NCBI RefSeq assembly: GCF_003966915.1
Contig: NZ_AP018150.1
Span: 434,001-498,000 of the forward strand
Length of the DNA: 64,000 nucleotides
Direction: 5' to 3'
Origin: Mycoavidus cysteinexigens
GTDB taxonomy: Bacteria; Pseudomonadota; Gammaproteobacteria; Burkholderiales; Burkholderiaceae
The translations under genes were made by a program, and so were the position numbers. The notes under the pieces are model-generated. The model was not told where the DNA came from. It worked only from the letters and a program-made list of their open reading frames with translations, and did not search any database. Below, piece by piece: positions 46,874 through 55,225 of the stretch. How positions within the stretch are numbered: position 1 is the stretch's first letter; each line of letters starts with the position of its first letter.

Positions 46874-49800
46874 ATGTTGCCAATTAATCCAAGCCAAAAT
46901 ACTCAACCTTCCTTAGCTTCGTATTTTCCTCGATTAGCTTCGTCTTTTTCTGATGCGGGGGTCCAAGTCCATTCAACTGCTGAGATTTATGATGCGGTAA
47001 GGTCTGTCATGCAGATCAACTATGGTTTGATTAATATCCCAACCGTTGGTTCGCATAACGAAATTACAGTGCATTACCACTCAACGGGCTCAGATGCTCA
47101 ATTGTTACGAGAAATACTGAGACCGCTGCAAAGCATGGCTATGCAGCCAAATAATGCACCGCTCGCTAGTTTAGGTATCGAGGGGTTGCAGAAAAAATAT
47201 TTAGAAAGCCTGCAAAAAGACAGAGAAATCAAAGATGCGTTGGCAATGTACGTCGCGCCGGAGTGTACTTTAATAACGAATACAAAAGAGCGCTTTAGTC
47301 TGGAAGAGAAGGTGAGAGATTTCTTAGCTTCAAAAGAAAAGAAAGTGCTACTTTTGTTGGGTGTGGCGGGTTCTGGCAAATCAACCTTTAATCGTTATTT
47401 GGCGCGCAGCCTATGGGAGGCTTATGACAAAGAGGCCAATAAGTCCGGCCAAACTCCTATACCGTTATTTATTCGGTTATCAAGCTTGGAAAAGCCGAAT
47501 ACCAATCTTATTTCGGAGTATCTAAAAGAGGAGAAATTTACAGAAGAGCAAATAGCTGATTTAAAAGAAAATTATCGCTTTATCTTTATTTTAGATGGTT
47601 ACGATGAAATTAAAGACCGAACTCGTCTTTTTTATATTGAGAATGAACTAGATGAATGGCAAGCCAAAGTGATTGTTACGAGTCGTCCTGAGTATTTAGG
47701 AGATCGATATGAGCGCCAGTTCCATCCGAAAGAGCAACCGCATTTGCTTCAAACGTATCAACTCGCTCCATTCTCTGATTTAACGATTGAAGAATATGTA
47801 AACAAATATAAAAGCTCCTACCCAGAATTAGAAAAGAGTGTCGCGGAACATGGGGGAATTCTTGATAGACCTGAAGTCAAGGACCTGATACGTAATCCTT
47901 TCTTACTCAAGTTGTCCTTGAGCGAATTGCCCGCTTTGGCTGAGAAATATAAAGATAGCAACCAACGTATTACTCGGCTTGCCTTATATGATCAATTTGT
48001 AGAGAGCTGGTTTGAGCGTTCGCAAGATCGTTTAAGCGGTATCCGCTTAACTGGTACAGAACAGAAAGCATTTCACTTTTTGAATAAAGCTTTTACTAAA
48101 CACGGCACAAAATTTAGCAAAGATTTGGCAATAGAGATGTATCAGGCTGGATTGGTGCGTGTGGCATATTCGGAGCAGCTTTCCTATGACGGATCTAGTG
48201 CAGAAATACAAGATTGGCGAGATAAATTTTTAAGTGAGAGCAACGAAAATATTAAATTGTTAAGGTTTAATGCACCGCTGGTCTGTCGAGATGATCAATA
48301 TGAGTTCGCTCATAAATCAATTCAAGATTATTTTGTAGCGCGAGCGCTGTGGGAAGAATTTACTACTATTAAGGAATCAGCCTGGATTAATAAATTAAAT
48401 ATAGTGAGCGACCCAGCTATTCTTGATTTTCTTGTTGAACGTGTGCAACAAGAAAGGTTTTTAATAGAGATGCTAATCAAGTGGGTCAATGCCTCGAAGA
48501 ATAATAAAGGTTTTGGAATTGCGGCAGCGAATGCGCTTACTATTTTGGTCAGAGCAAAAGTTGATTTGAGAGAAAAAGATTTCAACGGAATTCATGCATA
48601 CAGTGCAGATTTGAAATATGGTAGCTTCTACAAGACTCAATTCAAGGGGGCTGATTTAACAGGGTGCAATTTTCAAAATGCATCGTTGCGCCAAGCAATT
48701 TTTCGCAATGCGAAATTGGATAGGGCCTGGTTTGGGGTATGCAGAGCTTCAGATATTGAAGTGTATCCTATGCTTAAAGCGGCACCAGTAGCCGAGATGC
48801 ACACTTTGTATAGTCTAGAAACAGTAATCCAAGAATTTTTAAATAATTCAAGAAAAATTTTCCTGCTATGCGGCGAAGTGGATTCAGGTAAATCAGTATT
48901 TAGCCGAAATCTTGCGGAAAGCCTATTTAAAAAATATATTACAGCTGATGTTCCGGGGTCAATGCCAATACCTCTTTATATTCCTTTGTGGCTAACATCG
49001 GGCTACCCAGGAAATTTAATAGAAAACTATTTCCAGCAATTCTGTCATTTCTCGCCGGAAGAGATCGAGATTTTGCGCGAAAACCATCGCTTTGTTTTTA
49101 TTTTAGATGGCTATGATGAGCTTAAGAATCGTAATCAAATGTTTTATGTGAAAAACCGGCTAGCTCGGTGGAAGGCTAAAGCTATCATCACCAGCCGGCC
49201 GGAATATCTAGGTTCTAACTATCAAATCGCATTTCAGCCGCTAGGGGAACAGACAGTCCTCGAAGAATATAGACTTGCTCCATTTTTTGATCCAACAGCT
49301 GAAGTGTATATTGAAAAATGCAGAGAAATATACTTACAGTTGGTGAAAAACACCTTAAACCATAGAAAAATGCTAGGGCAGTTTGAATTTAATAAGCTGT
49401 TAGTGGAAGCTCCTTTTTTATTTCAGATGCTCTGGAGAGAGCTGCCTATGCTTAGTCAGACACTCAGGACGAGTGGGCAGAGTTTCACGAGAATTTGGTT
49501 ATATGACCAGTTTGTGAAAAATTGGTTTGATCGTGCGAAATATCGCTTGACTTTAATTAACCTTTCAAACGAGGAAAAATTTGCATTCAGTAGATTAAAC
49601 GAAGAGGGATTTGTTGAGCATGGGATAAACTTTAGTAAAAAATTTGCTCTGGAGATGTATCAAGCAGGGCATGTAGTTGCCACCTATTCGGCAGAAATGA
49701 ATTGGTCTTGGAAAAGGCGTAGTGCTGAATTGAGTCAAGATTGGCGCGAGCTACTTTTAGGTGATGGCAATGAAATGACTAGGTTAATTCGCCTAAACGC

Positions 49801-50350
49801 GCCGCTGATCCAACGAGGAAATCAACATCGATTTATTTATAAATCGTTACAGGATTATTTTGTGGCGAGAACGCTGTGGGAAGAATTCGATGTATATGAC
49901 AAAATTGAGGTCTCTTCATGGTTTAATAGATTAAATATCATGAAAGATTCTGCGTTATTGAAATTTTTAGCGGAGCGGGTGCAGCAGAAACCGATATTAA
50001 AAGAGCGACTTTTAAGCGTAGTTGAGTGCTCTAAAAAAGAGGCTAAATTTGAGACTGGCGCGGCGAATGCACTGGCGATAATGGCGACTGAAACAGAGTG
50101 CGATTTAAATCTTCGAAATACGGTTTTTCTAAGAGGGCAAGATGCGGAGTCGATTAAAATCAATAATAATTCTGTATTAGCTTTCGAAGACAACTCTGAT
50201 AAAAATGAGGTGAGTCAAAAGGACATGATTAGAGAGCTAATTTTAGAGCCGCTTATTCCTAATGAGCCAATAATTATCAATGATAAAATTTTAGATCTGC
50301 TGAGGACTCATCTTAAAGAAACGCCAGATCATTGCTCCGAATTTGCCTGA
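46874..50350 (+). CDS. NLR-8: double-NACHT protein without WD40 propellers
   Basis: An 1158-residue protein. The first half is a standard short-type NLR: beta-rich motif at about 44-70 (VMQINYGLINIPTVGSHN), Walker A GVAGSGKS at 163-170, Walker B FIFILDGYDE, then AHKSIQDYFVARALWEE and a pentapeptide block at about 566-620. Where the WD40 region should begin, a second NACHT domain starts instead, with Walker A GEVDSGKS at 667-674, Walker B FVFILDGYDEL and YKSLQDYFVARTLWEE. The C-terminal 80 residues are unlike anything else here. The first half is very close to NLR-4. Without propellers it may be a regulator or adaptor of the other NLRs, which is speculation. Confidence 0.93.
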   Translation: MLPINPSQNTQPSLASYFPRLASSFSDAGVQVHSTAEIYDAVRSVMQINYGLINIPTVGSHNEITVHYHSTGSDAQLLREILRPLQSMAMQPNNAPLASLGIEGLQKKYLESLQKDREIKDALAMYVAPECTLITNTKERFSLEEKVRDFLASKEKKVLLLLGVAGSGKSTFNRYLARSLWEAYDKEANKSGQTPIPLFIRLSSLEKPNTNLISEYLKEEKFTEEQIADLKENYRFIFILDGYDEIKDRTRLFYIENELDEWQAKVIVTSRPEYLGDRYERQFHPKEQPHLLQTYQLAPFSDLTIEEYVNKYKSSYPELEKSVAEHGGILDRPEVKDLIRNPFLLKLSLSELPALAEKYKDSNQRITRLALYDQFVESWFERSQDRLSGIRLTGTEQKAFHFLNKAFTKHGTKFSKDLAIEMYQAGLVRVAYSEQLSYDGSSAEIQDWRDKFLSESNENIKLLRFNAPLVCRDDQYEFAHKSIQDYFVARALWEEFTTIKESAWINKLNIVSDPAILDFLVERVQQERFLIEMLIKWVNASKNNKGFGIAAANALTILVRAKVDLREKDFNGIHAYSADLKYGSFYKTQFKGADLTGCNFQNASLRQAIFRNAKLDRAWFGVCRASDIEVYPMLKAAPVAEMHTLYSLETVIQEFLNNSRKIFLLCGEVDSGKSVFSRNLAESLFKKYITADVPGSMPIPLYIPLWLTSGYPGNLIENYFQQFCHFSPEEIEILRENHRFVFILDGYDELKNRNQMFYVKNRLARWKAKAIITSRPEYLGSNYQIAFQPLGEQTVLEEYRLAPFFDPTAEVYIEKCREIYLQLVKNTLNHRKMLGQFEFNKLLVEAPFLFQMLWRELPMLSQTLRTSGQSFTRIWLYDQFVKNWFDRAKYRLTLINLSNEEKFAFSRLNEEGFVEHGINFSKKFALEMYQAGHVVATYSAEMNWSWKRRSAELSQDWRELLLGDGNEMTRLIRLNAPLIQRGNQHRFIYKSLQDYFVARTLWEEFDVYDKIEVSSWFNRLNIMKDSALLKFLAERVQQKPILKERLLSVVECSKKEAKFETGAANALAIMATETECDLNLRNTVFLRGQDAESIKINNNSVLAFEDNSDKNEVSQKDMIRELILEPLIPNEPIIINDKILDLLRTHLKETPDHCSEFA

Positions 50351-50412
50351 AATAAGTCGAGAAGAAGCTACGGCACTTTTTTATAAATGTTGTTAGCTGC
50401 CTAAAAACGCTC

Positions 50413-50976
50413 TTAGTCCGAGTGTCTGTTCGCGCCACTGCCAGCAGGTGTTGGCGTTAAAGGGAACGTCTGCTGTAATTGCTGATAAAACGCTCGAAGA
50501 CCTAGTGCTTGTTCACGCCACTGCCAGCAGACGTTGGCATTAAATGCGTTGACTTCGGCAATTTCAGCAATCGAAATGCCGGAGGGTTGTCGATCAAACT
50601 CGGTGGCAAATCCGGCAGACTCGTTGGCAAATGCTGCGTTGTAGTGGCGCACGAAGCCAACGTTAATGCCAAAGTGCTCAGTATCAACTTGAGTAACATA
50701 GATAGGAACCTCCTTAATGATCGTATCGCTTTTTTCCTTGACGATTTTGATGCGGTCGCGGTATTGAATCTCAGTTTGTACGACAACTTTGGCTTGGGCT
50801 TCAATCAATTGAGCGTGGGCCATGGTGAGTTGTGCTTTGTAAAGCACTAACGCTGAGCGCTCTTTCTGAATACGCGGGCCGTAGTAAAAATGACCTGCGC
50901 ACCCTACGCCAAAGCTGAACGCGGTTGCTGCGATGCACAATAGGCGCAACGGAGCGGCAATCCAATTAGTCAGCAT
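50413..50976 (-). CDS. Rz: Rz-like inner-membrane spanin subunit, copy 2
   Basis: About 187 residues from the ATG at 50976, which overlaps the holin stop. It has an N-terminal anchor (PLRLLCIAATAFSFGVGCAG), a helical periplasmic region (IQKERSALVLYKAQLTMAHA) and the segment WQWREQALGLRAFYQQLQQ. The 3' end carries an imperfect repeat of about 55 bases (50410-50465 resembles 50490-50545), which changes the C-terminus to TFPLTPTPAGSGANRHSD. This is the full-length source of the scars found between NLR genes. It reads towards NLR-8, leaving a 62-base gap. Confidence 0.82.
   Translation of the reverse strand: MLTNWIAAPLRLLCIAATAFSFGVGCAGHFYYGPRIQKERSALVLYKAQLTMAHAQLIEAQAKVVVQTEIQYRDRIKIVKEKSDTIIKEVPIYVTQVDTEHFGINVGFVRHYNAAFANESAGFATEFDRQPSGISIAEIAEVNAFNANVCWQWREQALGLRAFYQQLQQTFPLTPTPAGSGANRHSD
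50502..50699 (-). CDS. Rz1: Rz1-like outer-membrane lipoprotein nested in Rz, copy 2
   Basis: A 65-residue frame inside Rz starting MLLKLILSTLALTLASC, a lipoprotein signal with lipobox LASC, followed by the proline-rich PTSLPDLPPSLIDNPPA. The nested arrangement and composition are typical of Rz1, the outer-membrane half of the spanin complex. Confidence 0.75.
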   Translation of the reverse strand: MLLKLILSTLALTLASCATTTQHLPTSLPDLPPSLIDNPPAFRLLKLPKSTHLMPTSAGSGVNKH

Positions 50977-51259
50977 GATTGCGTTTACCCAACCAGCGTT
51001 GTACAGCCATTTCCAAATAGGACTGGCCGAGAATTCCGAGTGCTGCACCGAGACCCGTAATGGCGATCGGAGAGAGCTCGGGCAGAAGCATGAGGATGGA
51101 ACTCGCGGCGACGCTTAAGCCAGCGCCGACGATCATGCGCCCGATAATCAACCGAGCGGTGATTTTCTCGCCGCCAGCAAGCAACTGCCCAATCCCAATC
51201 GCAGCGCCCATCGCAGCTAATATCGCAAGCAGCGTTCGATCATGTTCGTGAAGATTCAT
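50966..51259 (-). CDS. Phage holin, copy 2
   Basis: A 97-residue protein with hydrophobic segments LLAILAAMGAAIGIGQLL, IIGRMIVGAGLSVAAS and GLGAALGILGQSY. It follows the lysozyme gene by 16 bases and overlaps Rz, the normal lysis cassette layout. Nearly identical to copy 1. Confidence 0.78.
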   Translation of the reverse strand: MNLHEHDRTLLAILAAMGAAIGIGQLLAGGEKITARLIIGRMIVGAGLSVAASSILMLLPELSPIAITGLGAALGILGQSYLEMAVQRWLGKRNHAD

Positions 51260-51275
51260 TTTTTAATATTGAGAG

Positions 51276-51701
51276 TTAAATTATTCCGGTGCGCATCATA
51301 TTGGCTAGGCGCAGTGCTCGTTGGCCGACCTGAGTAGCCCATTTAGAGGCGAGCATTTCGTTAGCCGCGGCTGCGTAATCATTGCGTTGCATGGCGGAGA
51401 GCGTATTGCGGAAGGTCAGAAGATTGCCGCCCAGATTAAAGGCCATATGGATAAGCACGCGTTGCCTTACTGCATCCAGGGTCCGCCACCACGGTAAACT
51501 CCGATCCAGCCACGCGAGCGTATTTTCAATATCGTTGTTCAAAAGGATCTCGCATTCGCTCTGAGAGATGCCCCCATCGGTGAGATTGCGTCCGACGCCG
51601 ATGGTGATTTTGCCAACGGTATCGAAGTAGGGTTTAAAGCGCTCGCCTTCATCGCGTTTGAGTTCGGCTAGGAGGGCGGCCCTGTCAAAGGGTTCGGTCA
51701 T
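51276..51701 (-). CDS. Phage lysozyme, T4-type glycoside hydrolase 24
   Basis: A 141-residue muramidase. The catalytic triad of the T4 lysozyme family is visible as Glu18 in KRDEGER, Asp27 in PYFDT and Thr33 in ITIGVGRNLT. There is no signal peptide, so release depends on the holin. The C-terminal VGQRALRLANMMRTGII is the part kept in the remnant at 34687. Confidence 0.9.
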   Translation of the reverse strand: MTEPFDRAALLAELKRDEGERFKPYFDTVGKITIGVGRNLTDGGISQSECEILLNNDIENTLAWLDRSLPWWRTLDAVRQRVLIHMAFNLGGNLLTFRNTLSAMQRNDYAAAANEMLASKWATQVGQRALRLANMMRTGII

Positions 51702-51753
51702 GTTGAGAGGGGTGTAGACGAAAAAAAAGACCGCATGAAGGCGGTTCTTAGTG

Positions 51754-52191
51754 CTACGGATAAGTGGCCCACGAAGTGGCCTCGGGGGCTTTTGGCCAAT
51801 CGATTTTAGTCGGAAAGCCGGACTGCTGCTCGATGCGGCTGAGTTTAATGCGATAGAGTTTCCACGCTTTGAGGCGCTGTTTTTCTTCGTCTGTCGCCCT
51901 CTCCAGGTCTACTGCATCTTGTAAAGGCGTTGACTTGACCAGGCTTTCAATAATCAAAGCGCGGCGTTGGCGCAAATGAATTTCAGTCCACTGTTCTGGG
52001 GTAATAGGAGGGCGGTCAATGGCAATCGGGTATCCTCTGTGATCGGATTGAAGCATTTTGCCTTTCGCTAACTCTTTGTACAGAGCATGATATTCTTCGT
52101 CGGTAATGGAGACGGCATCTTTAGGAATGGTGTCTCCGTGCATTTCACGAGTGTAAAAACCAGGTTGCGATTTTGAATAATAAAAAGTCAT
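51754..52191 (-). CDS. Phage tail fibre assembly chaperone
   Basis: A 145-residue protein beginning MTFYYSKSQPGFYTREMHGD, with RPPITPEQWTEIHLRQRRAL and a helical C-terminus, as in the caudoviral tail fibre assembly family. It helps fold or attach the fibre encoded just upstream at 52246-53211. Confidence 0.75.
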   Translation of the reverse strand: MTFYYSKSQPGFYTREMHGDTIPKDAVSITDEEYHALYKELAKGKMLQSDHRGYPIAIDRPPITPEQWTEIHLRQRRALIIESLVKSTPLQDAVDLERATDEEKQRLKAWKLYRIKLSRIEQQSGFPTKIDWPKAPEATSWATYP

Positions 52192-52245
52192 AGGGGTATT
52201 CCAGAATAAAAAAGCGTGAAGGGGGAGACTGAACTCACTTCGCGG

Positions 52246-53211
52246 CTACCGTCCAATGGCAAACCATTGAGTGGGCCATGCAGCGGTGCGCCCATCAGTA
52301 TCAAATGTGCGCAGGACGATGCCGGTGTTTGACCGGGTTCCACTCACTTCAATCACAATGACAGGTCCCGCACCGATATGGATGCCGTAAACGCCAAAAC
52401 ATGCGCGCGAGAAAGGGGTTGGGAAGATAATATGGATATTGCCCGCCGTATCCGCACCGAGTTGCCCCCATTGCAGGATGAAGCCGCCCGGCAGTTTCTG
52501 ATACCCTTCTATTCTTTCTAGTTTTTGCTGGTTATGCCCCGTAAAGGCAGCCGAGATCGCATTCTGTGTAAAAGCGGTGGAGGCGAGTTGGTTCGAGTGG
52601 TTGCGCGGGTCATGGTGAGTGGGCGCGGTGGGCGAGCCGACAAACGCTGGGCTTTTGATCGGTGCTGCATCAGTGATGCCATATCCGCTAACGGTAGAAG
52701 GCGTATTGGATATTTTTTGCCAATGTAATTGAAGCTTGGAGAACTGGCTTTGCACATCTTGAGCCGTAGCCGCATCGGTAATACCGTAACCGTCTAATGT
52801 GGTGGGCGTTTCGGTGATTTTGGGCCAGGCTAGTTCGCCCTCTTTGGGATGAAAGTGTGCATCGAGCGCTTTACGCGTCAGGCCCCATTCTTCCCATTCG
52901 GCTAAGTGAGCTGAGGGCGTTTTACCCTTATTGTCTATTTTAGCTCGATAGGTTTTACCAGAATATTGAATATAACTGCCTTCAGGATAGTCTTCTGTCT
53001 CAGACCATTCGGGCAAGCCGCGTTGCATCAGATAGCGAATGGCTTCATCAGCGCGTTTGCCAATAAAATTAAACCATTCCATCGGTGGGATGCCGCCGGT
53101 CTGGTCAAAGGCGACGCCCCACCCTCTGGAAAGATCGGGAAAGGGCTGAACTTCGCCGGGGCGAGCGCCCTCCGCAAAGACATGTTCATCAGGACGTTGA
53201 TAAAGGGTCAT
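52246..53211 (-). CDS. Phage tail fibre protein
   Basis: A 321-residue fibre. It contains two fibre repeats of the TLDGYGITDAA type and a KSPAFVGSPTAPT segment, followed by a C-terminal receptor-binding-like domain (GGFILQWGQLGADTAGNIHI, ending TQWFAIGR) similar to gp53-type fibre tips. Its start overlaps the end of the preceding tail gene. The tip probably decides host-surface specificity. Confidence 0.82.
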   Translation of the reverse strand: MTLYQRPDEHVFAEGARPGEVQPFPDLSRGWGVAFDQTGGIPPMEWFNFIGKRADEAIRYLMQRGLPEWSETEDYPEGSYIQYSGKTYRAKIDNKGKTPSAHLAEWEEWGLTRKALDAHFHPKEGELAWPKITETPTTLDGYGITDAATAQDVQSQFSKLQLHWQKISNTPSTVSGYGITDAAPIKSPAFVGSPTAPTHHDPRNHSNQLASTAFTQNAISAAFTGHNQQKLERIEGYQKLPGGFILQWGQLGADTAGNIHIIFPTPFSRACFGVYGIHIGAGPVIVIEVSGTRSNTGIVLRTFDTDGRTAAWPTQWFAIGR

Positions 53212-53861
53212 AAATACCTCGCAAATTTTCCTTGGTTAAAAGCGAATGCGCCAGGCGAGCCGGCGAATCCGAAAGCGGTGATGTTGGCTAAGACGACATA
53301 TTTGACGTTGACGCCTGCTGGGCGCGGCAAAATATCTAAAGCCTGAATCGCATAGCGTTTAAAGGCGGTGATTTGATCGCTACGAATGGTGACGGTGAAA
53401 CTCATGTCGTACTGGTCATAAACAGTGGCGTGCCCGCCAAAGATAAAATCCAGCGCCTGCGTAATATCAGGGACGGTGCCCGTCATATGGTTTTTGGCGA
53501 TGCGGCATTTGATGAGAAACCTAAAATCATCGTCATCGAGCACGACGGAATCGGTAATGACATCGCCCTTGCGATACCATTTGCCACCGCCTAAACCGGT
53601 TCGACTCAAGCCTTGAGCGCCTGGTGCGCGTTCAAAGCCGAATAAGTGGCGTGGAGCCAGCCCTTTTAAAATGCGAGATTGGCCGACATGTTGACCGACT
53701 AAATCGAGATTTTTGCCCGAAGCGGTTTCAATATGGAGGGCATTGGGCAAATCGGCGAGACCCTGCCATGTGTCGCTAAAATAGTGATCGATCAGTTGTG
53801 CGGTGGCACGTGCTTTGGGCTTGCCCTTATACTGCCAAATAAGCAGTGATTCATAAGACAT
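53208..53861 (-). CDS. Tail/baseplate protein, DUF2612-like
   Basis: A 217-residue protein that in position and pattern (QLIDHYFSDTWQGLADLPNA near the start, LDLVGQHVGQSR) matches DUF2612 tail proteins, which fill the place of P2 gpI or Mu gp48 between baseplate J and the fibre. It probably links the wedge to the fibre. Confidence 0.7.
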   Translation of the reverse strand: MSYESLLIWQYKGKPKARATAQLIDHYFSDTWQGLADLPNALHIETASGKNLDLVGQHVGQSRILKGLAPRHLFGFERAPGAQGLSRTGLGGGKWYRKGDVITDSVVLDDDDFRFLIKCRIAKNHMTGTVPDITQALDFIFGGHATVYDQYDMSFTVTIRSDQITAFKRYAIQALDILPRPAGVNVKYVVLANITAFGFAGSPGAFAFNQGKFARYL

Positions 53862-53873
53862 GGTGTGTGATTT

Positions 53874-55019
53874 TTAGAGCACGACGACTTCAATATCCGT
53901 AGGGGCAAAGCGGGCCATCTCGCGCACGCCGATCTCAATATTGCTGGCAGCGAGCGTTTGGCCGTGTCGGCCAATGTTGAGTGTTTCCACCCAAAACCCC
54001 TGTACGGTATTGATGGGGCTGTATAAGCGCGAGAGCAGCACGGTTTCGCCAATTCTGAACGCGGTTTTTGTTAGCGTGGCTTTGATCGCCTCAACGTCGA
54101 CTGCCGTAAAATGGGCGTTGCGGCGCACTTCGAGATACGCGGCGCAAGCGACGACTGCGGGCCGATCAAAGCGGATTGAGCGCGCCATGCCTGTGTTGTC
54201 GAGAATTTGGGTTTGCACTGCGCCGCGTAGCCCTGTGCCAGCGGTTTTATTCTCAAAGATCACCTGAGCAATCTCGGTATCCGAGCCGCCCTCTATAATC
54301 ATATTGAGGCTATGCGCGGGTACTTCATTCGCATCGGTTAGATTGCTGTCATTTTCTAAACAGACGGCTTGCCGGACATCGGCGAGCTGTAAGAGCTTAA
54401 CGATCATCCCGTCGACCGAGTTTTGAGCCGCTTTTGCACGGCTAATAAAGAAACGGCGTCGCAGCTCGGCATCGGTTTCTTCCTCTTCTCCGACTTCTGC
54501 GGCTTGATTGCTTTGAGCGGAGCGCCAGCCTAAAAAGAGAGTTTCAATCGATAGAGTGGTCTCTGCGGGCAGGGGAAATGCACCAAGTGCTTCGCTTCTT
54601 AAATCAGCGTGTGCCGAGCCATTTTCATTCAGCGTCGTATCGGCAACTAATAACCAACGTCGATGATGGGGATCGGTCAGTGCTGCGCCGGCTGGAATCA
54701 AAGTGTGGGGCGTGCCGGTTAAGATCGTATTGCGCAGATAGCTATAGCTAGCTTGTCTGCGCGTTAAACCGGCATAGGCAACGCGCTGTTCAAGCCAAAC
54801 CCCACTGGCGGCTTCAGGATCGAGTGCTTTATAAATGGATTCAGCAAGCTCTTCTAAATCAGTTTTAATTTGGGCGATGAGGCCAATGAGCTGCCCATCA
54901 GGACTATCAGGATCGGTATTAATATCCGCGCCATAAATCGCCTTAAAACCGGTATCAAGCTGGGCCAGATTGGCATCTAGTCGCTCAATGATGAGTCCTT
55001 GTTCGGTAAGGTGTGCCAT
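53874..55019 (-). CDS. Baseplate J-like wedge protein
   Basis: A 381-residue protein of the baseplate J family. Recognisable parts are GVWLEQRVAYAGLTRRQAS, PAGAALTDPHHRRW, the ETDAELRRRFFISRAKAAQN region and the C-terminal GVREMARFAPTDIEVVVL. It forms the wedge ring around the spike and hub in contractile tails. Confidence 0.88.
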   Translation of the reverse strand: MAHLTEQGLIIERLDANLAQLDTGFKAIYGADINTDPDSPDGQLIGLIAQIKTDLEELAESIYKALDPEAASGVWLEQRVAYAGLTRRQASYSYLRNTILTGTPHTLIPAGAALTDPHHRRWLLVADTTLNENGSAHADLRSEALGAFPLPAETTLSIETLFLGWRSAQSNQAAEVGEEEETDAELRRRFFISRAKAAQNSVDGMIVKLLQLADVRQAVCLENDSNLTDANEVPAHSLNMIIEGGSDTEIAQVIFENKTAGTGLRGAVQTQILDNTGMARSIRFDRPAVVACAAYLEVRRNAHFTAVDVEAIKATLTKTAFRIGETVLLSRLYSPINTVQGFWVETLNIGRHGQTLAASNIEIGVREMARFAPTDIEVVVL

Positions 55020-55023
55020 GTTT

Positions 55024-55149
55024 TTAAGATAGGCATATCGTTTTAACGATGTCGAGTACGCAACACAGGGTCATGCCGGTAAATATGATCGTGGCGGTGT
55101 GCCATAGCACTTTAAGAAATTCAGCGGTTTTAATATTCACAGTTTCCAT
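55024..55149 (-). CDS. Possible 41-residue single-pass membrane protein
   Basis: Between the gp25-like and J genes lies a small frame with a good AGGAG ribosome site five bases before its ATG. The product begins METVNIKTAEFLKVLWHTAT and has one hydrophobic segment (TIIFTGMTLCCVLDIV). It stops five bases before the J start, so coupling is possible. I do not recognise a family. Confidence 0.4.
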   Translation of the reverse strand: METVNIKTAEFLKVLWHTATIIFTGMTLCCVLDIVKTICLS

Positions 55150-55225
55150 TGCTACTCCTGGTATTTTTAAAGTCAATCGTTTATCATTCTTCATATGTTT
55201 TGTTTCGTTTGAAAAGCGGGAACAA

